DNA of 64,000 nt from Lapidilactobacillus bayanensis (GCF_003946695.1 NZ_RHOX01000003.1:62001-126000), one strand, 5' to 3'; counted from the stretch's first letter, positions 47,605-55,907 are shown. Notes: a model not told the origin generated them from the sequence alone. Numbers and translations are program-made.

Positions 47605-48945
47605 TTATTTTTGAGCAGCCTTGGTGACTGCAGCGCCGGCGAGGGCGTTGACGTAGTTAATTGGTTGATCGTAGTTTGGTTGAAAGAACATGTCAACCAT
47701 TGCTAGTTGATCAATTGTCATTTTGTTTTGAATTGCTAATGAAATAACGTTAGCGGATTGAGCACAGTCATATGAACTGTAGAAGGCACCACCTTTGATT
47801 ACTCGTGTTTCCGGATCCCATGTTAGTGACATTAAGATGGGTTCTGTTGTTAACATGAAGTCAGGGCGGTAATCTTGTTCCAAAGTGACACTAGCAACTT
47901 GCAAACCGCGAGCTTCAGCGCCATCAACGGTTAAGCCAGAAGCTGCTAATGTTTTTTCGAATAGGCAAACGGCGGAGGTTGCCTGGGTACCGAGATATTT
48001 CTCAGTAGGAACTTCAATGTTCTTGCCCACTAAGATCCCTTGGCGAACAGCGTTAGTTGCTAGCGGAATATAATCGTCTTTACCAGTTGGATTGTAGTGA
48101 ACAACTGAAGAATCACCAGCAGCATAAATATCGGGATTACTGCTCTGCATGTATTCATTGGTGATGATTGCGCCATTCCGGAGCATTTCAACTTGCCCTT
48201 TTAATAATTCAGTGTGAGGTCGGAACCCAACTGCCAAAATTGCCAGGTCAGCAGTATAGCTTGACTGATCCGTTGTGACGGTAATTTGGTCAGTACCAGA
48301 GAAACTGACTACTTTTTCATTGAGCGCTAATTTAACGCCGTGGTCAGTATAATCTTTTTCGACACGATCAGTGATGACGCTATCAAAGTTCTTAGCTAGA
48401 ACACGAGGTAAAGCATCAATTAAGGTAACTTCTTTGCCAGTAACCGCGTATTGTTCTGCTAATTCGGCGCCGATATAGCCGGCACCAATCACGATTACAG
48501 ATTCAATTTCAGGTGCTAAGTCTTTTAAGGTCTTAGCATTGTTCCAGTCCTTGCACAATTTCAGCTTAGGATGGTCAATGCCCTCTAGTGGTGGGATAAC
48601 CGGGGCCGAACCGGTCGTGACAACTAATTTATCATAAGTATCAGTGGTGATTTCGCCAGATTGCAAATCTTTAACGCGCACCGATTTAGTCGCGCTGTTG
48701 ACTTCTAAAACGTCATGTTGCATTTTCATTGTGGCGCCCAAAGAAGTCAATGCTTCAGGATTAGAGTAGAACATTTTATTAGGATCCGAAACATGACCGC
48801 CAACCCATAATGCAATACCACATGATAAAAATGATAATGTATCGTTGCGCTCATAAACGGTAACGTCCCAGTCAGGATGCTCTGTCAGAATTTGTTGCGT
48901 TGCAAAAGTACCCGCGTGTGTACAACCAATAACAATAACTTTCAT
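47605..48945 (-). CDS. nox: NADH oxidase (water-forming type)
   Basis: A 446-residue FAD- and NADH-dependent flavoprotein of the NADH oxidase/peroxidase group. It has an N-terminal FAD motif VIVIGCTHAGTFA, the single redox cysteine in LSFLSCGIALW near residue 42, a second dinucleotide motif SVIVIGAGYIGAELAEQ, and the ILAVGFRPHTELL and NPDIYAAGDSSVV segments. It reoxidises NADH with oxygen and protects against it. Distinction from H2O2-forming or peroxidase forms is not possible from sequence alone. AGGGC precedes the ATG. Confidence 0.88.
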   Translation of the reverse strand: MKVIVIGCTHAGTFATQQILTEHPDWDVTVYERNDTLSFLSCGIALWVGGHVSDPNKMFYSNPEALTSLGATMKMQHDVLEVNSATKSVRVKDLQSGEITTDTYDKLVVTTGSAPVIPPLEGIDHPKLKLCKDWNNAKTLKDLAPEIESVIVIGAGYIGAELAEQYAVTGKEVTLIDALPRVLAKNFDSVITDRVEKDYTDHGVKLALNEKVVSFSGTDQITVTTDQSSYTADLAILAVGFRPHTELLKGQVEMLRNGAIITNEYMQSSNPDIYAAGDSSVVHYNPTGKDDYIPLATNAVRQGILVGKNIEVPTEKYLGTQATSAVCLFEKTLAASGLTVDGAEARGLQVASVTLEQDYRPDFMLTTEPILMSLTWDPETRVIKGGAFYSSYDCAQSANVISLAIQNKMTIDQLAMVDMFFQPNYDQPINYVNALAGAAVTKAAQK

Positions 48946-49043
48946 AGAATTGCCCTCCGATTTTATCCTTATATAATTTCAGTTTAAATGATTCACAAGT
49001 AATGTCAACGCTAACAACTTGTGAAAAATCAGAGTGCAGAGAA

Positions 49044-49440
49044 GCGCGGGTAGTTTATGAGGATTAAGTTCAGACCAGTTAAAATCTTGAATTTAAGATT
49101 TAAACTGGTCTAGCTTAACCGGAATGAACTGCGCTTTGCAGCACGTTTCAAATCAGAGTGCGAAAAGCAACGGGTTGCTGGTATTAATTTAAATGGAGAG
49201 ATTGATGCGTGGCAACGCAGCAAGATTTCCACTTAAATTACGTACCAGCAGTTGCCTTACAGCACGTTTCAAATCAGAGCGTGAAGGACAACGGGTTGGT
49301 GACATGATTTTAAATGGGAAGATCATTGCGTGCCAACGCAAGGAGATTCACACTTAAAATCACTGTCGCCAGTTGTCTTGAGCACGTTTCAAATCAGAGC
49401 GTGAAAAAAGTTAGAGTTGTCAAACTTTTTCCGCATATTT
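49044..49440. repeat. Three units of hairpin family 1 plus a truncated one, reverse orientation
   Basis: Units at about 49044-49142, 49158-49262 and 49278-49382 are linked by AGCACGTTTCAAATCAGAG, the reverse complement of the linker in the 9 kb array. The first unit has a quite different body: GACCAGTT/AACTGGTC, AAATCTTGAA/TTTAAGATTT and outer AAGCGC/GCGCTT, yet it keeps the CGGG/CTG internal loop. A truncated fourth follows to about 49430. They lie between the divergent nox and mgtC genes. Confidence 0.8.
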
Positions 49441-49573
49441 CACTACAAATAAGTTTAGGTTTTTTATCCCGATCCCATTTAATCAAATGACACTTCAATC
49501 CAGAGAAATATTGAATTGGTACGATTAAAAATCGTATCGTGATTATGATTGCAGTCAAATTGCGACATTATTG

Positions 49574-49743
49574 TGAACAACGGCAACATAAAATGGTATA
49601 GTAGATGTTAACAATTTAATGAGGCTGTGTTTTAATTTGACGAAGTTCACCGAAGTTGAATGGACACTGTCATGAACATTGGCGTTTCTTAGTTACTTTT
49701 ATTAAGAAACCATCATTCATTAAGAAATAAAGTAAGAGGAGAC
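49574..49743 (+). promoter_or_regulatory. Promoter and structured leader of mgtC-like gene
   Basis: A -10 TATAGT (49597-49602) with TGAACA 17 bp upstream predicts a leader of about 140 nt. The leader contains GTTTCTTA/TAAGAAAC (49683-49710) and smaller pairings such as GACA/TGTC. It does not match the M-box or another riboswitch I know. Ion-responsive control is only a guess from the downstream gene. Confidence 0.4.
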
Positions 49744-49749
49744 GTGGTT

Positions 49750-50454
49750 GTGAAATTAACCGTAACAACAGTAGAAATTCTGATTAGACTATTTGCAGCC
49801 GTCTTGATTGCTGGATTAATCGGCTATGATCGCGAGCACAAAAATCATCCCGCCGGCATTCGGACTCATGTTTTAGTCTGTGTTGGTGCCTGCGTCATTG
49901 CCATGATTCAACAAGAAATCGGCTTTCAGGCAATTTCATTTGCTAAGGCTTACCCACAGTTTTCAGGTGTTGTTCGCGCGGATGAAGCCCGTTTAATTGC
50001 CCAAGTTGTCAGTGGAATTGGCTTTCTTGGTGCTGGGACAATTGTCATTACTCGCCATTCTGTTACAGGCTTAACCACAGCTGCTTCATTATGGGCCACT
50101 GCTGGATTAGGTTTGGCCATCGGCATGGGCTATTATCGAATTGCTTTTTTCAGCGCGGTGGTTGTACTAATGGTACTCGCCTTATTGAAAAAAGTTATTC
50201 GCGTGCACACTTATAAGCGTATCGAGATTAAATACACGCACAAAGGCGCAACACATCAACTTATTAACGATTATTTTAAGAAGCAGAAAATCCATGTAGC
50301 TGGAGTAAGTTTTAAGGCGGAGACCGTTAAAGGTGAAAAAATCTACACCAATATTTATGCGATTGAAATTCCGAAGGACCTTGACTATACCGCCATTGTT
50401 GAAGACCTTTCACAGTATGATCATATGTATCAAGTACGTCTGGTTAATATTTAA
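49750..50454 (+). CDS. MgtC/SapB-family membrane protein
   Basis: About 234 residues. The N-terminal membrane domain (four or five helices) carries the family signatures GLIGYDREHKNHPAGIRTHVLVCVGA and VSGIGFLGAGTIV, and a soluble C-terminal domain begins near residue 145. MgtC/SapB proteins are associated with magnesium limitation and membrane potential; transport activity is not established. GTG 49744 is too near the AGAGGAGA site; GTG 49750 is used. Confidence 0.85.
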   Translation: MKLTVTTVEILIRLFAAVLIAGLIGYDREHKNHPAGIRTHVLVCVGACVIAMIQQEIGFQAISFAKAYPQFSGVVRADEARLIAQVVSGIGFLGAGTIVITRHSVTGLTTAASLWATAGLGLAIGMGYYRIAFFSAVVVLMVLALLKKVIRVHTYKRIEIKYTHKGATHQLINDYFKKQKIHVAGVSFKAETVKGEKIYTNIYAIEIPKDLDYTAIVEDLSQYDHMYQVRLVNI

Positions 50455-50559
50455 TCAATAGTTTGTTGACATTGCTCGTAGCTAATTAAAAAGCAAATTG
50501 TCCTCAAGACTAGCCTTGATGAATCACCAATCACTGTCATTAATGTAACGTATTAAGTC

Positions 50560-50688
50560 CTAAAACTGTTTTGTTGTGGTTCTTCGCGCTTGCGCAAAGG
50601 TTGCTTATGGAACGTGCGAGGTACCATGGTGGCAAATAAATACTTGTCGCTGGAACGTAGTGAGCACTGCTGATTAAGACAGTGGCAA
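50560..50688. repeat. Structured TIR element E1, left part (interrupted by E2)
   Basis: Starts CTAAAACTGTTTTG, then the CGCTTGCGCAAAGG arm and GGCAAATAAATACTTG stem fragment, and ends at ACAGTGGCAA where E2 begins. The text resumes after E2 as GGTTTGCCGCT. The joined halves would restore the AGTGGC/GCCRCT hairpin of the left domain, so E2 sits in its loop. Confidence 0.7.
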
Positions 50689-51187
50689 CTAAAACTATTA
50701 TTTTGTTGCTTCTTCACGCTTGCGCAAAGGTTGCATACGGAATGTGCGAGTATCGTGAGGGAAAATAAATACTTTCGCTGGAACGTGGTGGACACTGCTT
50801 GAAGCCAATTTTTGCAAAATTGTCTTCAAGACAGGTCTTGTAGTAACAGCTAAAGCTGCAACAACAATTTCACCACTGAGCGGTATTTATTTTCCCTCAC
50901 TAAACAAACGAGAGGGCAACCTTTGCACAAGCGTTGAATTGATAAGTGGTTGGACTGCTTTCAATTTTGAGAAATACAAATTTACTGTTAAATCACACCA
51001 TATCAGCTTGTATGTCAGTGCCGGAGGAAAATCGCGGTCAGCCGCGGCATTCTTGTTAATGGTTTACCATTTACAAGAAAGTTTGTATTTGAGACAAATC
51101 GGTTTTTGATTTGGCTCAAATCAAACTCGCAGCGTTCCACCAACGTATTTTCTGTAGGCACGAAGAAACGCAATATAACAGTTCTAG
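50689..51187. repeat. Structured TIR element, copy E2 (full form, ~499 bp)
   Basis: Ends CTAAAACTATTATTTTG and TATAACAGTTCTAG. Internal stems include GTGAGGGAAAATAAATAC with its complement in the right domain, AACAGCT/AGCTGC, and TTCTTGTTAATGGT/ACCATTTACAAGAA in the left domain. It is inserted inside the older copy E1, which directly suggests it was mobile. The open frames across it mirror similar frames in other copies and have no ribosome sites. Confidence 0.83.
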
Positions 51188-51290
51188 GGTTTGCCGCTCT
51201 CAATAAAGCTCACATTCAAGACGAATTGGATTTGATTTGGCTCAAATCAACACTTGCAGCGTATTTCCCGTAGGCACGAAGAAGGCAAAA
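51188..51290. repeat. Structured TIR element E1, right part
   Basis: The continuation of E1: CTCAATAAAGCTCACATTCAAG, the GACGAATTGGATTTGATTTGG hairpin region, and the TTTCCCGTAGGCACGAAGAA outer arm. The terminal TAACAGTTTTAG is lost. Confidence 0.68.
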
Positions 51291-51301
51291 TTGACACAAA
51301 T

Positions 51302-51502
51302 AAAAGCCACACATTCAGCGGGCAACTGAACGTGTGGCTTTTTGAGGAAGAATAAAAATATATGTTAGGGTCTCAAAGCAGAGGGGAGTCTGCCTTGAGA
51401 GTATTCAACGAAACGGGCAATCTCGTTGAATCAAAATCAACTCAAGCGGGCAACTTTCATTGATTTTAGTTGAAATACTTTGCGGGCAACAAATTATTTC
51501 AA
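51302..51502 (+). ncRNA. Array of hairpins with identical CGGGCAA loops, candidate structured RNA
   Basis: Five hairpins in 200 nt. H1 51302-51342 (AAAAGCCACAC-TTCAG stem, loop CGGGCAA, T tail, terminator-like). H2 51371-51400 (TCTCAA-GCAGA stem, loop GGGGAG). H3 51403-51431 (ATTCAACGA/TCGTTGAAT). H4 51433-51467 (AAAATCAA/TTGATTTT). H5 51470-51502 (TTGAAATA/TATTTCAA with TTTG/CAAA). H1, H3, H4 and H5 all display CGGGCAA (51319-51325, 51414-51420, 51447-51453, 51483-51489), although their stems are unrelated. Strand is assigned by the GGG-containing loop and by the small frame downstream. It looks like a set of binding sites for a protein or partner RNA. I know of no named family with this design. 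Confidence 0.5.
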
Positions 51503-51531
51503 AGGGTTTTCATTTTAAAGGGAGGAATAAA

Positions 51532-51603
51532 ATGAAGAAACTAGTAATTATCTTTGGGATAAGATGGAAACTAGAGAGTCAAGCTCAGCGTAATCGCGGT
51601 TAA
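51532..51603 (+). CDS. Possible 23-residue peptide downstream of the CGGGCAA hairpins
   Basis: ATG 51532 follows AAGGGAGG at six bases, one of the best ribosome sites in the window. The frame is MKKLVIIFGIRWKLESQAQR followed by NRG and a TAA: a short hydrophobic stretch, then a basic tail. It could be a leader peptide, signal or small toxin, but no family is recognised and it may simply be chance. Confidence 0.35.
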   Translation: MKKLVIIFGIRWKLESQAQRNRG

Positions 51604-51672
51604 TCTCAAGTGCAATTATCTTTGCTGCTTTCTATGTTAATAACTATAACTTACAGGTGTGAAAGAAAGACT

Positions 51673-51717
51673 ATGAAAAAATGTTTGTTTTGTGGAAAAA
51701 GTGTGATGAAAGTATGA
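51673..51717 (+). CDS. Possible 14-residue CxxC peptide
   Basis: ATG 51673 encodes MKKCLFCGKSVMKV and stops. The ribosome site is weak (GAAAGAAAG). The CLFC pair looks like half of a zinc ribbon, so this might be the remnant N-terminus of a lost gene. Low confidence. Confidence 0.2.
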   Translation: MKKCLFCGKSVMKV

Positions 51718-51764
51718 ACTTTTCCTTGAAAATAGTTGGATAATCGTTCATCACGCAATATTAA

Positions 51765-52697
51765 TTATAAATTAAAGCGTCGTAAAAACTCGGCGATACG
51801 ATATTGATACTCAGCAGGATCAATTGCCAACGCTTCTGCATGGTCAGCGTTAGGTACAATCCACATTTCTTTTGGTGCCGTGGTTGCGTCAAAGTTTTCA
51901 TAACACATCTTAGTTGGTACGTAGCTATCTTTGGCACCATGAATAAAGAAGATTGGTCGCGTATTTTTTTGCAGCGCTTTTAATGAATTAACGTCATTAA
52001 CACCGAATCCTAATAGTGCGTGATTAATCACGCTGGCGATTGGGATAACAGGGAAAGCGGGCAGTCTGAATTCTACTTTGGCCCGATAGGCTAGTTGTTC
52101 ATGCAACGTGCTATAACCACAATCTTCAATGATCCCTCTAACTTGCGGTGGTAAATTCTCGCCACTCATCATCATCACGATGGCCCCACCCATGCTGACG
52201 CCGAATAAAATGATTTCGCTATCAATGCCTAAATAATCGACTAGCTCGAGACACCAGTCGCGATAATCGAGGCGATCTAACCAGCCAAAGTTGATCCATT
52301 CGCCGGAGCTTTCACCATGAGCTCGATTATCTGGCAGTAAAATATTGAAACCCAGTTGCTGGAAAATCATGGCATAGGCCATCATTGATTGACCATTGCC
52401 ATGATAGCCGTGAGCAATGACAACGGCCTTGTTAGTTGGCCGCGGATTTGGTAAGTAGAGGGCATGAATTTTGTTCTTGGGATCGTCTGCGTATAACCAC
52501 CAATCTTCTTTTGGTTGTTGAGCAAACCACGCTTTGACCGGTTCAAAGGCCGCCAGATAATCGGGATTGTCGGTATCAGGGATTCGTGGTGCTTCAACAC
52601 GTTGAAAACCGTAGCGGTACATTTTTGAACCCAGAATACCTAAACCAATTGCGGTCGCAGTGGGGAGGGTGATGCCGGCTGCTTTTTTCCAATTCAT
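51765..52697 (-). CDS. Alpha/beta hydrolase with N-terminal membrane anchor
   Basis: A 310-residue alpha/beta-hydrolase of the YfhR/BEM46-like kind. It has an N-terminal hydrophobic anchor (residues ~5-25), the oxyanion region VVIAHGYHGNGQ, NRAHGESSG, the nucleophile elbow LFGVSMGGAIVM, then FFIHGAKDSYVP with the acid and NADHAEAL with the histidine. The catalytic triad is complete. It is likely an extracellular-facing or membrane-bound esterase/peptidase; the substrate is unknown. The next gene on the same strand upstream is a tyrosine phosphatase. Confidence 0.85.
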   Translation of the reverse strand: MNWKKAAGITLPTATAIGLGILGSKMYRYGFQRVEAPRIPDTDNPDYLAAFEPVKAWFAQQPKEDWWLYADDPKNKIHALYLPNPRPTNKAVVIAHGYHGNGQSMMAYAMIFQQLGFNILLPDNRAHGESSGEWINFGWLDRLDYRDWCLELVDYLGIDSEIILFGVSMGGAIVMMMSGENLPPQVRGIIEDCGYSTLHEQLAYRAKVEFRLPAFPVIPIASVINHALLGFGVNDVNSLKALQKNTRPIFFIHGAKDSYVPTKMCYENFDATTAPKEMWIVPNADHAEALAIDPAEYQYRIAEFLRRFNL

Positions 52698-52781
52698 TCA
52701 ATCACCTCGTTTAGTTAGGTTGTCAGTGTTGAGTTGCTCGGCTTATTTTTTACCAGCTCTTTTTACTTTTGAAAATAGTGC

Positions 52782-53606
52782 TTATTTTAGAAACATTTGT
52801 TGGAATTGTTTTAGATCACCGGTTGATAGACCAAGTGCTTCACGCCAATAATTGGCAATGCCACCAAAACCGTCGTTAATCGTGGTAAGCACACCTTGAA
52901 TATAGAGTGCTTCACCAACTTGGGTGTTCATTTGATCAACGGACTGTTGTACGGCGTCATTGGTTGGAGTCTGGTGATCGCTAGAATAGTTATATAAATC
53001 ATTGGTTAATAGATAATCCTGAGTAATAATCTCGTCGGGCACGTTTAAGGCAAGTAGAATCATTGCCGCGGTCATACCAGTCCGATCTTTGCCGGCGGCA
53101 CAATGAAAAACAGTCGCTTGTTCGGGCGTCATGCTTAATAACACCGAAAAAGTTTCAGCGAAACCTTGCTGACTGTCTTTGGTCATGATGACGTTTTGAT
53201 AAATATTCGCAACAGGATTGGACAATTTAGGAATCTCGCGCCGCCGCTTGAAGATTTTACGAACGCGGTGATTATTTAAGACACGGTTAAACCCAGTTGT
53301 TGGGTATAATGGATTAGAGATCAGCCGAACGGAATCCCAGCTTTGATCAGGATAAGATTGTTGTTCTGAAGGTGAGCGCAAGTCAATGTCATTCACCACA
53401 TCTAAGTCGGCTAGCAGCGTCCGATCACTAGCAGTCAGGTTACCCAATGAAGCAGCTCGATAAATGCGTCGCCATTGCGTGATTTGCCCATTCTGGCTAG
53501 GGTAGCCACCCAAGTCACGAAAATTAATCGTGCCGTCTAAAGCGACGACGCGTTCCGGTTGACCAAGTTTATTCAAATTTGCTGAAGATTGAGCCATTTT
53601 GATCAC
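52782..53606 (-). CDS. Tyrosine-protein phosphatase (LipA-like)
   Basis: A 274-residue DUF-type phosphatase with the P-loop FHCAAGKDRTGMTAA (HCxxGxxR) and the N-terminal family segment LDGTINFRDLGGYPSQNG. Actinobacterial and firmicute members of this family dephosphorylate phosphotyrosine and sometimes phosphoinositides. It may act on components of the polysaccharide tyrosine-kinase system at the end of the window; this is speculative. It is upstream of, and probably co-transcribed with, the alpha/beta hydrolase. Confidence 0.88.
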   Translation of the reverse strand: MIKMAQSSANLNKLGQPERVVALDGTINFRDLGGYPSQNGQITQWRRIYRAASLGNLTASDRTLLADLDVVNDIDLRSPSEQQSYPDQSWDSVRLISNPLYPTTGFNRVLNNHRVRKIFKRRREIPKLSNPVANIYQNVIMTKDSQQGFAETFSVLLSMTPEQATVFHCAAGKDRTGMTAAMILLALNVPDEIITQDYLLTNDLYNYSSDHQTPTNDAVQQSVDQMNTQVGEALYIQGVLTTINDGFGGIANYWREALGLSTGDLKQFQQMFLK

Positions 53607-53629
53607 TTCTTTTTAAAATCGTTTTGAAA

Positions 53630-53865
53630 CGTGCTGCGAAGCAACTGGCGGCAGTGACTTTAAGCGTGAATCTCCTTGCGTTGACACGCAATGATCTTCC
53701 CGTTTAAAGTCATGCCACCAACCCGTTGCTTTTCCGCACTCTATCTGAAACGTGCTGCGAAAGTCTGACAACTCCGCTTAAGCCAGCAATGAATAAGTTC
53801 AAGATGCGAACTTCTTCATTACTTTCTTAATGCTCGTTGTCAACCCGACTTTCTCCGCACTCTGA
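53630..53865. repeat. Two units of hairpin family 1
   Basis: Unit one (about 53636-53728) is close to the canonical type of the 9 kb array. Unit two (about 53757-53855) has a replaced body: AAAGTC/GACTTT outer arms, TGACAAC/GTTGTCA, AATGAA/TTCATT and AAGTTC/GAACTT, but it retains the CCCG motif and linker. They occupy the divergent region between the phosphatase and glycosyltransferase genes. Confidence 0.78.
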
Positions 53866-53929
53866 TTAAATCATTTACCTATTGACTTGGGACGTTTATA
53901 ATTAGACACAGTATGAAAGGCGGATGTTA

Positions 53930-54742
53930 ATGTCACTAACACCACTATTTAGTATCGTCGTGCCATTTTATAATTTGCGCGCGTACATGGATCGCTGTAT
54001 TAAGAGTCTCTTGCGGCAATCCTACCAACAATTCGAATTAATTCTAATCGACGACGGTTCCACGGATGGAACGACGGAACGGTTGGACTATTGGACCCAA
54101 GTTGATCCGCGGATTCGGGTGTTTCAACGGGAAAATCATGGCGTTTCGGCAACCCGTAATTTTGGTGTGCAGGTAGCCAATGGCCAATACATTACTTTTG
54201 TCGACGGTGATGATTGGGTTGAACATCAATTTATTGAATTCATGGTTCAATCCTTTGAACGTTTCCAAGTCGCGATGGTTGCCTGTGGCTTTTATTATGA
54301 TCCGCGCGGCCGTTCAGCCGTATTGAAACATGAATCAGGTGTTTTGAACCGTAAAGAAATGATGAACCGGGTTTTGAAGCTTTCTGGTAGCGTTCGTGGT
54401 TATTCGTGGAATAAAGGTTATTTAACGTCGATTATTAAAGATAATGGATTGAAATTCACCTCAGACATTGATTTAATGGAGGATCAACTCTTCAATGTGC
54501 AATATGTGAATTTGTGCGACCGCTTTTACTTTGATACTCGGCCACTTTATCATTACGTTCAGCGCTCGGATAGTCTCGTTCACGCGTTTGATCTGCAAAA
54601 GGTTCCTGACACCATCGTTGCAAACTATCGTATCTTACAGGAACTTAATCGGGCGAACACCATCGAAGTGAATCGCAAGAAGAAACGACAACACACCAAA
54701 AAACGGCAACGTTACGCTAAAAAGCCGGATTCAATTATCTAG
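53930..54742 (+). CDS. Family 2 glycosyltransferase
   Basis: About 270 residues. The GT-A fold N-terminus is PLFSIVVPFYNLRAYMDRCIKSLLRQSY, with LILIDDGSTDGT and the metal-binding VDGDDWVE. The C-terminal half, with EDQLFNVQY, resembles sugar transferases of capsule or teichoic-acid loci, and it ends in a very basic RKKKRQHTKKRQRYAKK tail. ATG 53924 abuts the AAAGGCGG site, so ATG 53930 is chosen. It stands alone, outside a clear polysaccharide cluster. Its 3' end overlaps the convergent small gene by 12 bp. Confidence 0.87.
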   Translation: MSLTPLFSIVVPFYNLRAYMDRCIKSLLRQSYQQFELILIDDGSTDGTTERLDYWTQVDPRIRVFQRENHGVSATRNFGVQVANGQYITFVDGDDWVEHQFIEFMVQSFERFQVAMVACGFYYDPRGRSAVLKHESGVLNRKEMMNRVLKLSGSVRGYSWNKGYLTSIIKDNGLKFTSDIDLMEDQLFNVQYVNLCDRFYFDTRPLYHYVQRSDSLVHAFDLQKVPDTIVANYRILQELNRANTIEVNRKKKRQHTKKRQRYAKKPDSII

Positions 54743-54973
54743 ACGATCGCGAACGTGATATTTCAGGATCGCCGCAGATTTGATGGGTAGTTGATGAGCA
54801 TCCTTAGCGAAATAAACAGCGAAAGTATTTTGTTGATTGGCATCTTCGACAATAATCAGAGGCGATTGTAGTGCATTCTTCTCTTTGTAGATTTCAGCAC
54901 TGCGGCGCGCCGCTGCAAAATCGTGTGCATTGGCAATTGCGTCACCGGGGTTAAAGAAAATATCTTCAGACAT
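54731..54973 (-). CDS. Small hypothetical protein, 80 residues
   Basis: ATG 54973 follows AAGGAG, so translation is credible. The protein (MSEDIFFNPGDAIANAHDFA; YKEKNALQSPLIIVEDANQQ) is small, soluble and mixed alpha/beta, and I do not recognise it. It runs convergently into the glycosyltransferase, with a 12 bp overlap, and divergently from the alpha/beta hydrolase at 55059. Confidence 0.65.
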   Translation of the reverse strand: MSEDIFFNPGDAIANAHDFAAARRSAEIYKEKNALQSPLIIVEDANQQNTFAVYFAKDAHQLPIKSAAILKYHVRDRLDN

Positions 54974-55058
54974 ACGAAATCAACTCCTTTTCCTTAATTA
55001 TAACGATCTGACGTCGAAACATACAGCGAAAAGCAATGGCCAATTTCTGGGGGATAAA

Positions 55059-55727
55059 ATGGAAATTAATGTTAATCATACCAAACTTTATTATGTTCAA
55101 AGTGGGCAAGGGCAGCCGCTGATTTTATTGCATGGCAATGGCGAGACCCACCAGATTTTTGACAAGTTAATGCCAACGTTGAGCGCATATTTCCGTGTGT
55201 ATGCACTTGATAATCGCGGCCATGGTAAAAGCGCCCGTGTTTCGGAATTGCATTATCAGGATATGGCTAACGATGTCGTCGACTTTATTAAGCAACTGGG
55301 GTTGGAAAAGCCTTTACTGTATGGATTTAGCGATGGGGGTATCATTGGCTTATTAATTGCTAGTCAACATCCAGATTTGTTGGATAAATTAATGATCAGT
55401 GGCGCTAATTTGAATCCTAATGGGTTACACAGTCGCGATCGCTTTGTTTATTGGTCTTGGCATTTAGTCACGCAACGTCCAGAATTACGCATTCTGAACA
55501 CCGAACCGAATATCACCAAGGCGGATTTACAACGGATTCGAATTCCCACACTGGTGATGGCTGGTGAGAAGGATTCCGTTAAAATCAGTCATACACGCCT
55601 AATCTCTGAACAAATTCCTGACAGTAAACTACTAATCCTGCCCAAAGAAACTCACAGTAGTTATGTCATTGACAGTTTTAAGCTGCTGCCGATTATCCGG
55701 AAGTTCTGTCAAAACGAATCCATCTAA
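55059..55727 (+). CDS. Alpha/beta hydrolase
   Basis: About 222 residues of the classical lipase/haloperoxidase-like hydrolase fold: LILLHGNGETHQIFD, ALDNRGHGKSA, the nucleophile elbow YGFSDGGIIGLL, acid loop MAGEKDSVK and final histidine KETHSSYV. A longer frame from 54930 overlaps the divergent small gene; ATG 55059 behind GGGGGA matches the family N-terminus. The substrate is unknown. Confidence 0.86.
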   Translation: MEINVNHTKLYYVQSGQGQPLILLHGNGETHQIFDKLMPTLSAYFRVYALDNRGHGKSARVSELHYQDMANDVVDFIKQLGLEKPLLYGFSDGGIIGLLIASQHPDLLDKLMISGANLNPNGLHSRDRFVYWSWHLVTQRPELRILNTEPNITKADLQRIRIPTLVMAGEKDSVKISHTRLISEQIPDSKLLILPKETHSSYVIDSFKLLPIIRKFCQNESI

Positions 55728-55875
55728 GGATTAAATAATTGATATCGGTTAGACAATTAATATCGGTCATCCATGTGCTAAGTTGTGGTGAAGTAGGCTG
55801 TTTGGGTTGGGTTACTTTTGACGGTCAGTGATTGTAACTTTTTGTCCGTGTCATATTAATCAGAGAATTATAGAA

Positions 55876-55907
55876 AGGCCCCTGAGAGAAATTCTCAGGG
55901 GCCCTGT
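55876..55907. terminator. Terminator
   Basis: The perfect stem GGCCCCTGAGA/TCTCAGGGGCC with loop GAAAT lies between the hydrolase and element F. Confidence 0.75.

Noticed and set aside
46984-47627. Frames of 60 and 120 codons after galT
   Set aside because: They overlap element D and a terminator; no start signals or protein motifs.
49603-49743. M-box magnesium riboswitch upstream of mgtC
   Set aside because: The conserved GGTGAGGCTCC-like core and its partner segments are not present.
50553-51203. Small frames across element E (80 and 62 codons)
   Set aside because: They recur as fragments in other copies because the elements are repeated; there is no ribosome site, and frames are not kept between copies.
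54930-55058. N-terminal extension of the alpha/beta hydrolase
   Set aside because: It overlaps the divergent small gene, has no family similarity, and a better ribosome site precedes ATG 55059.
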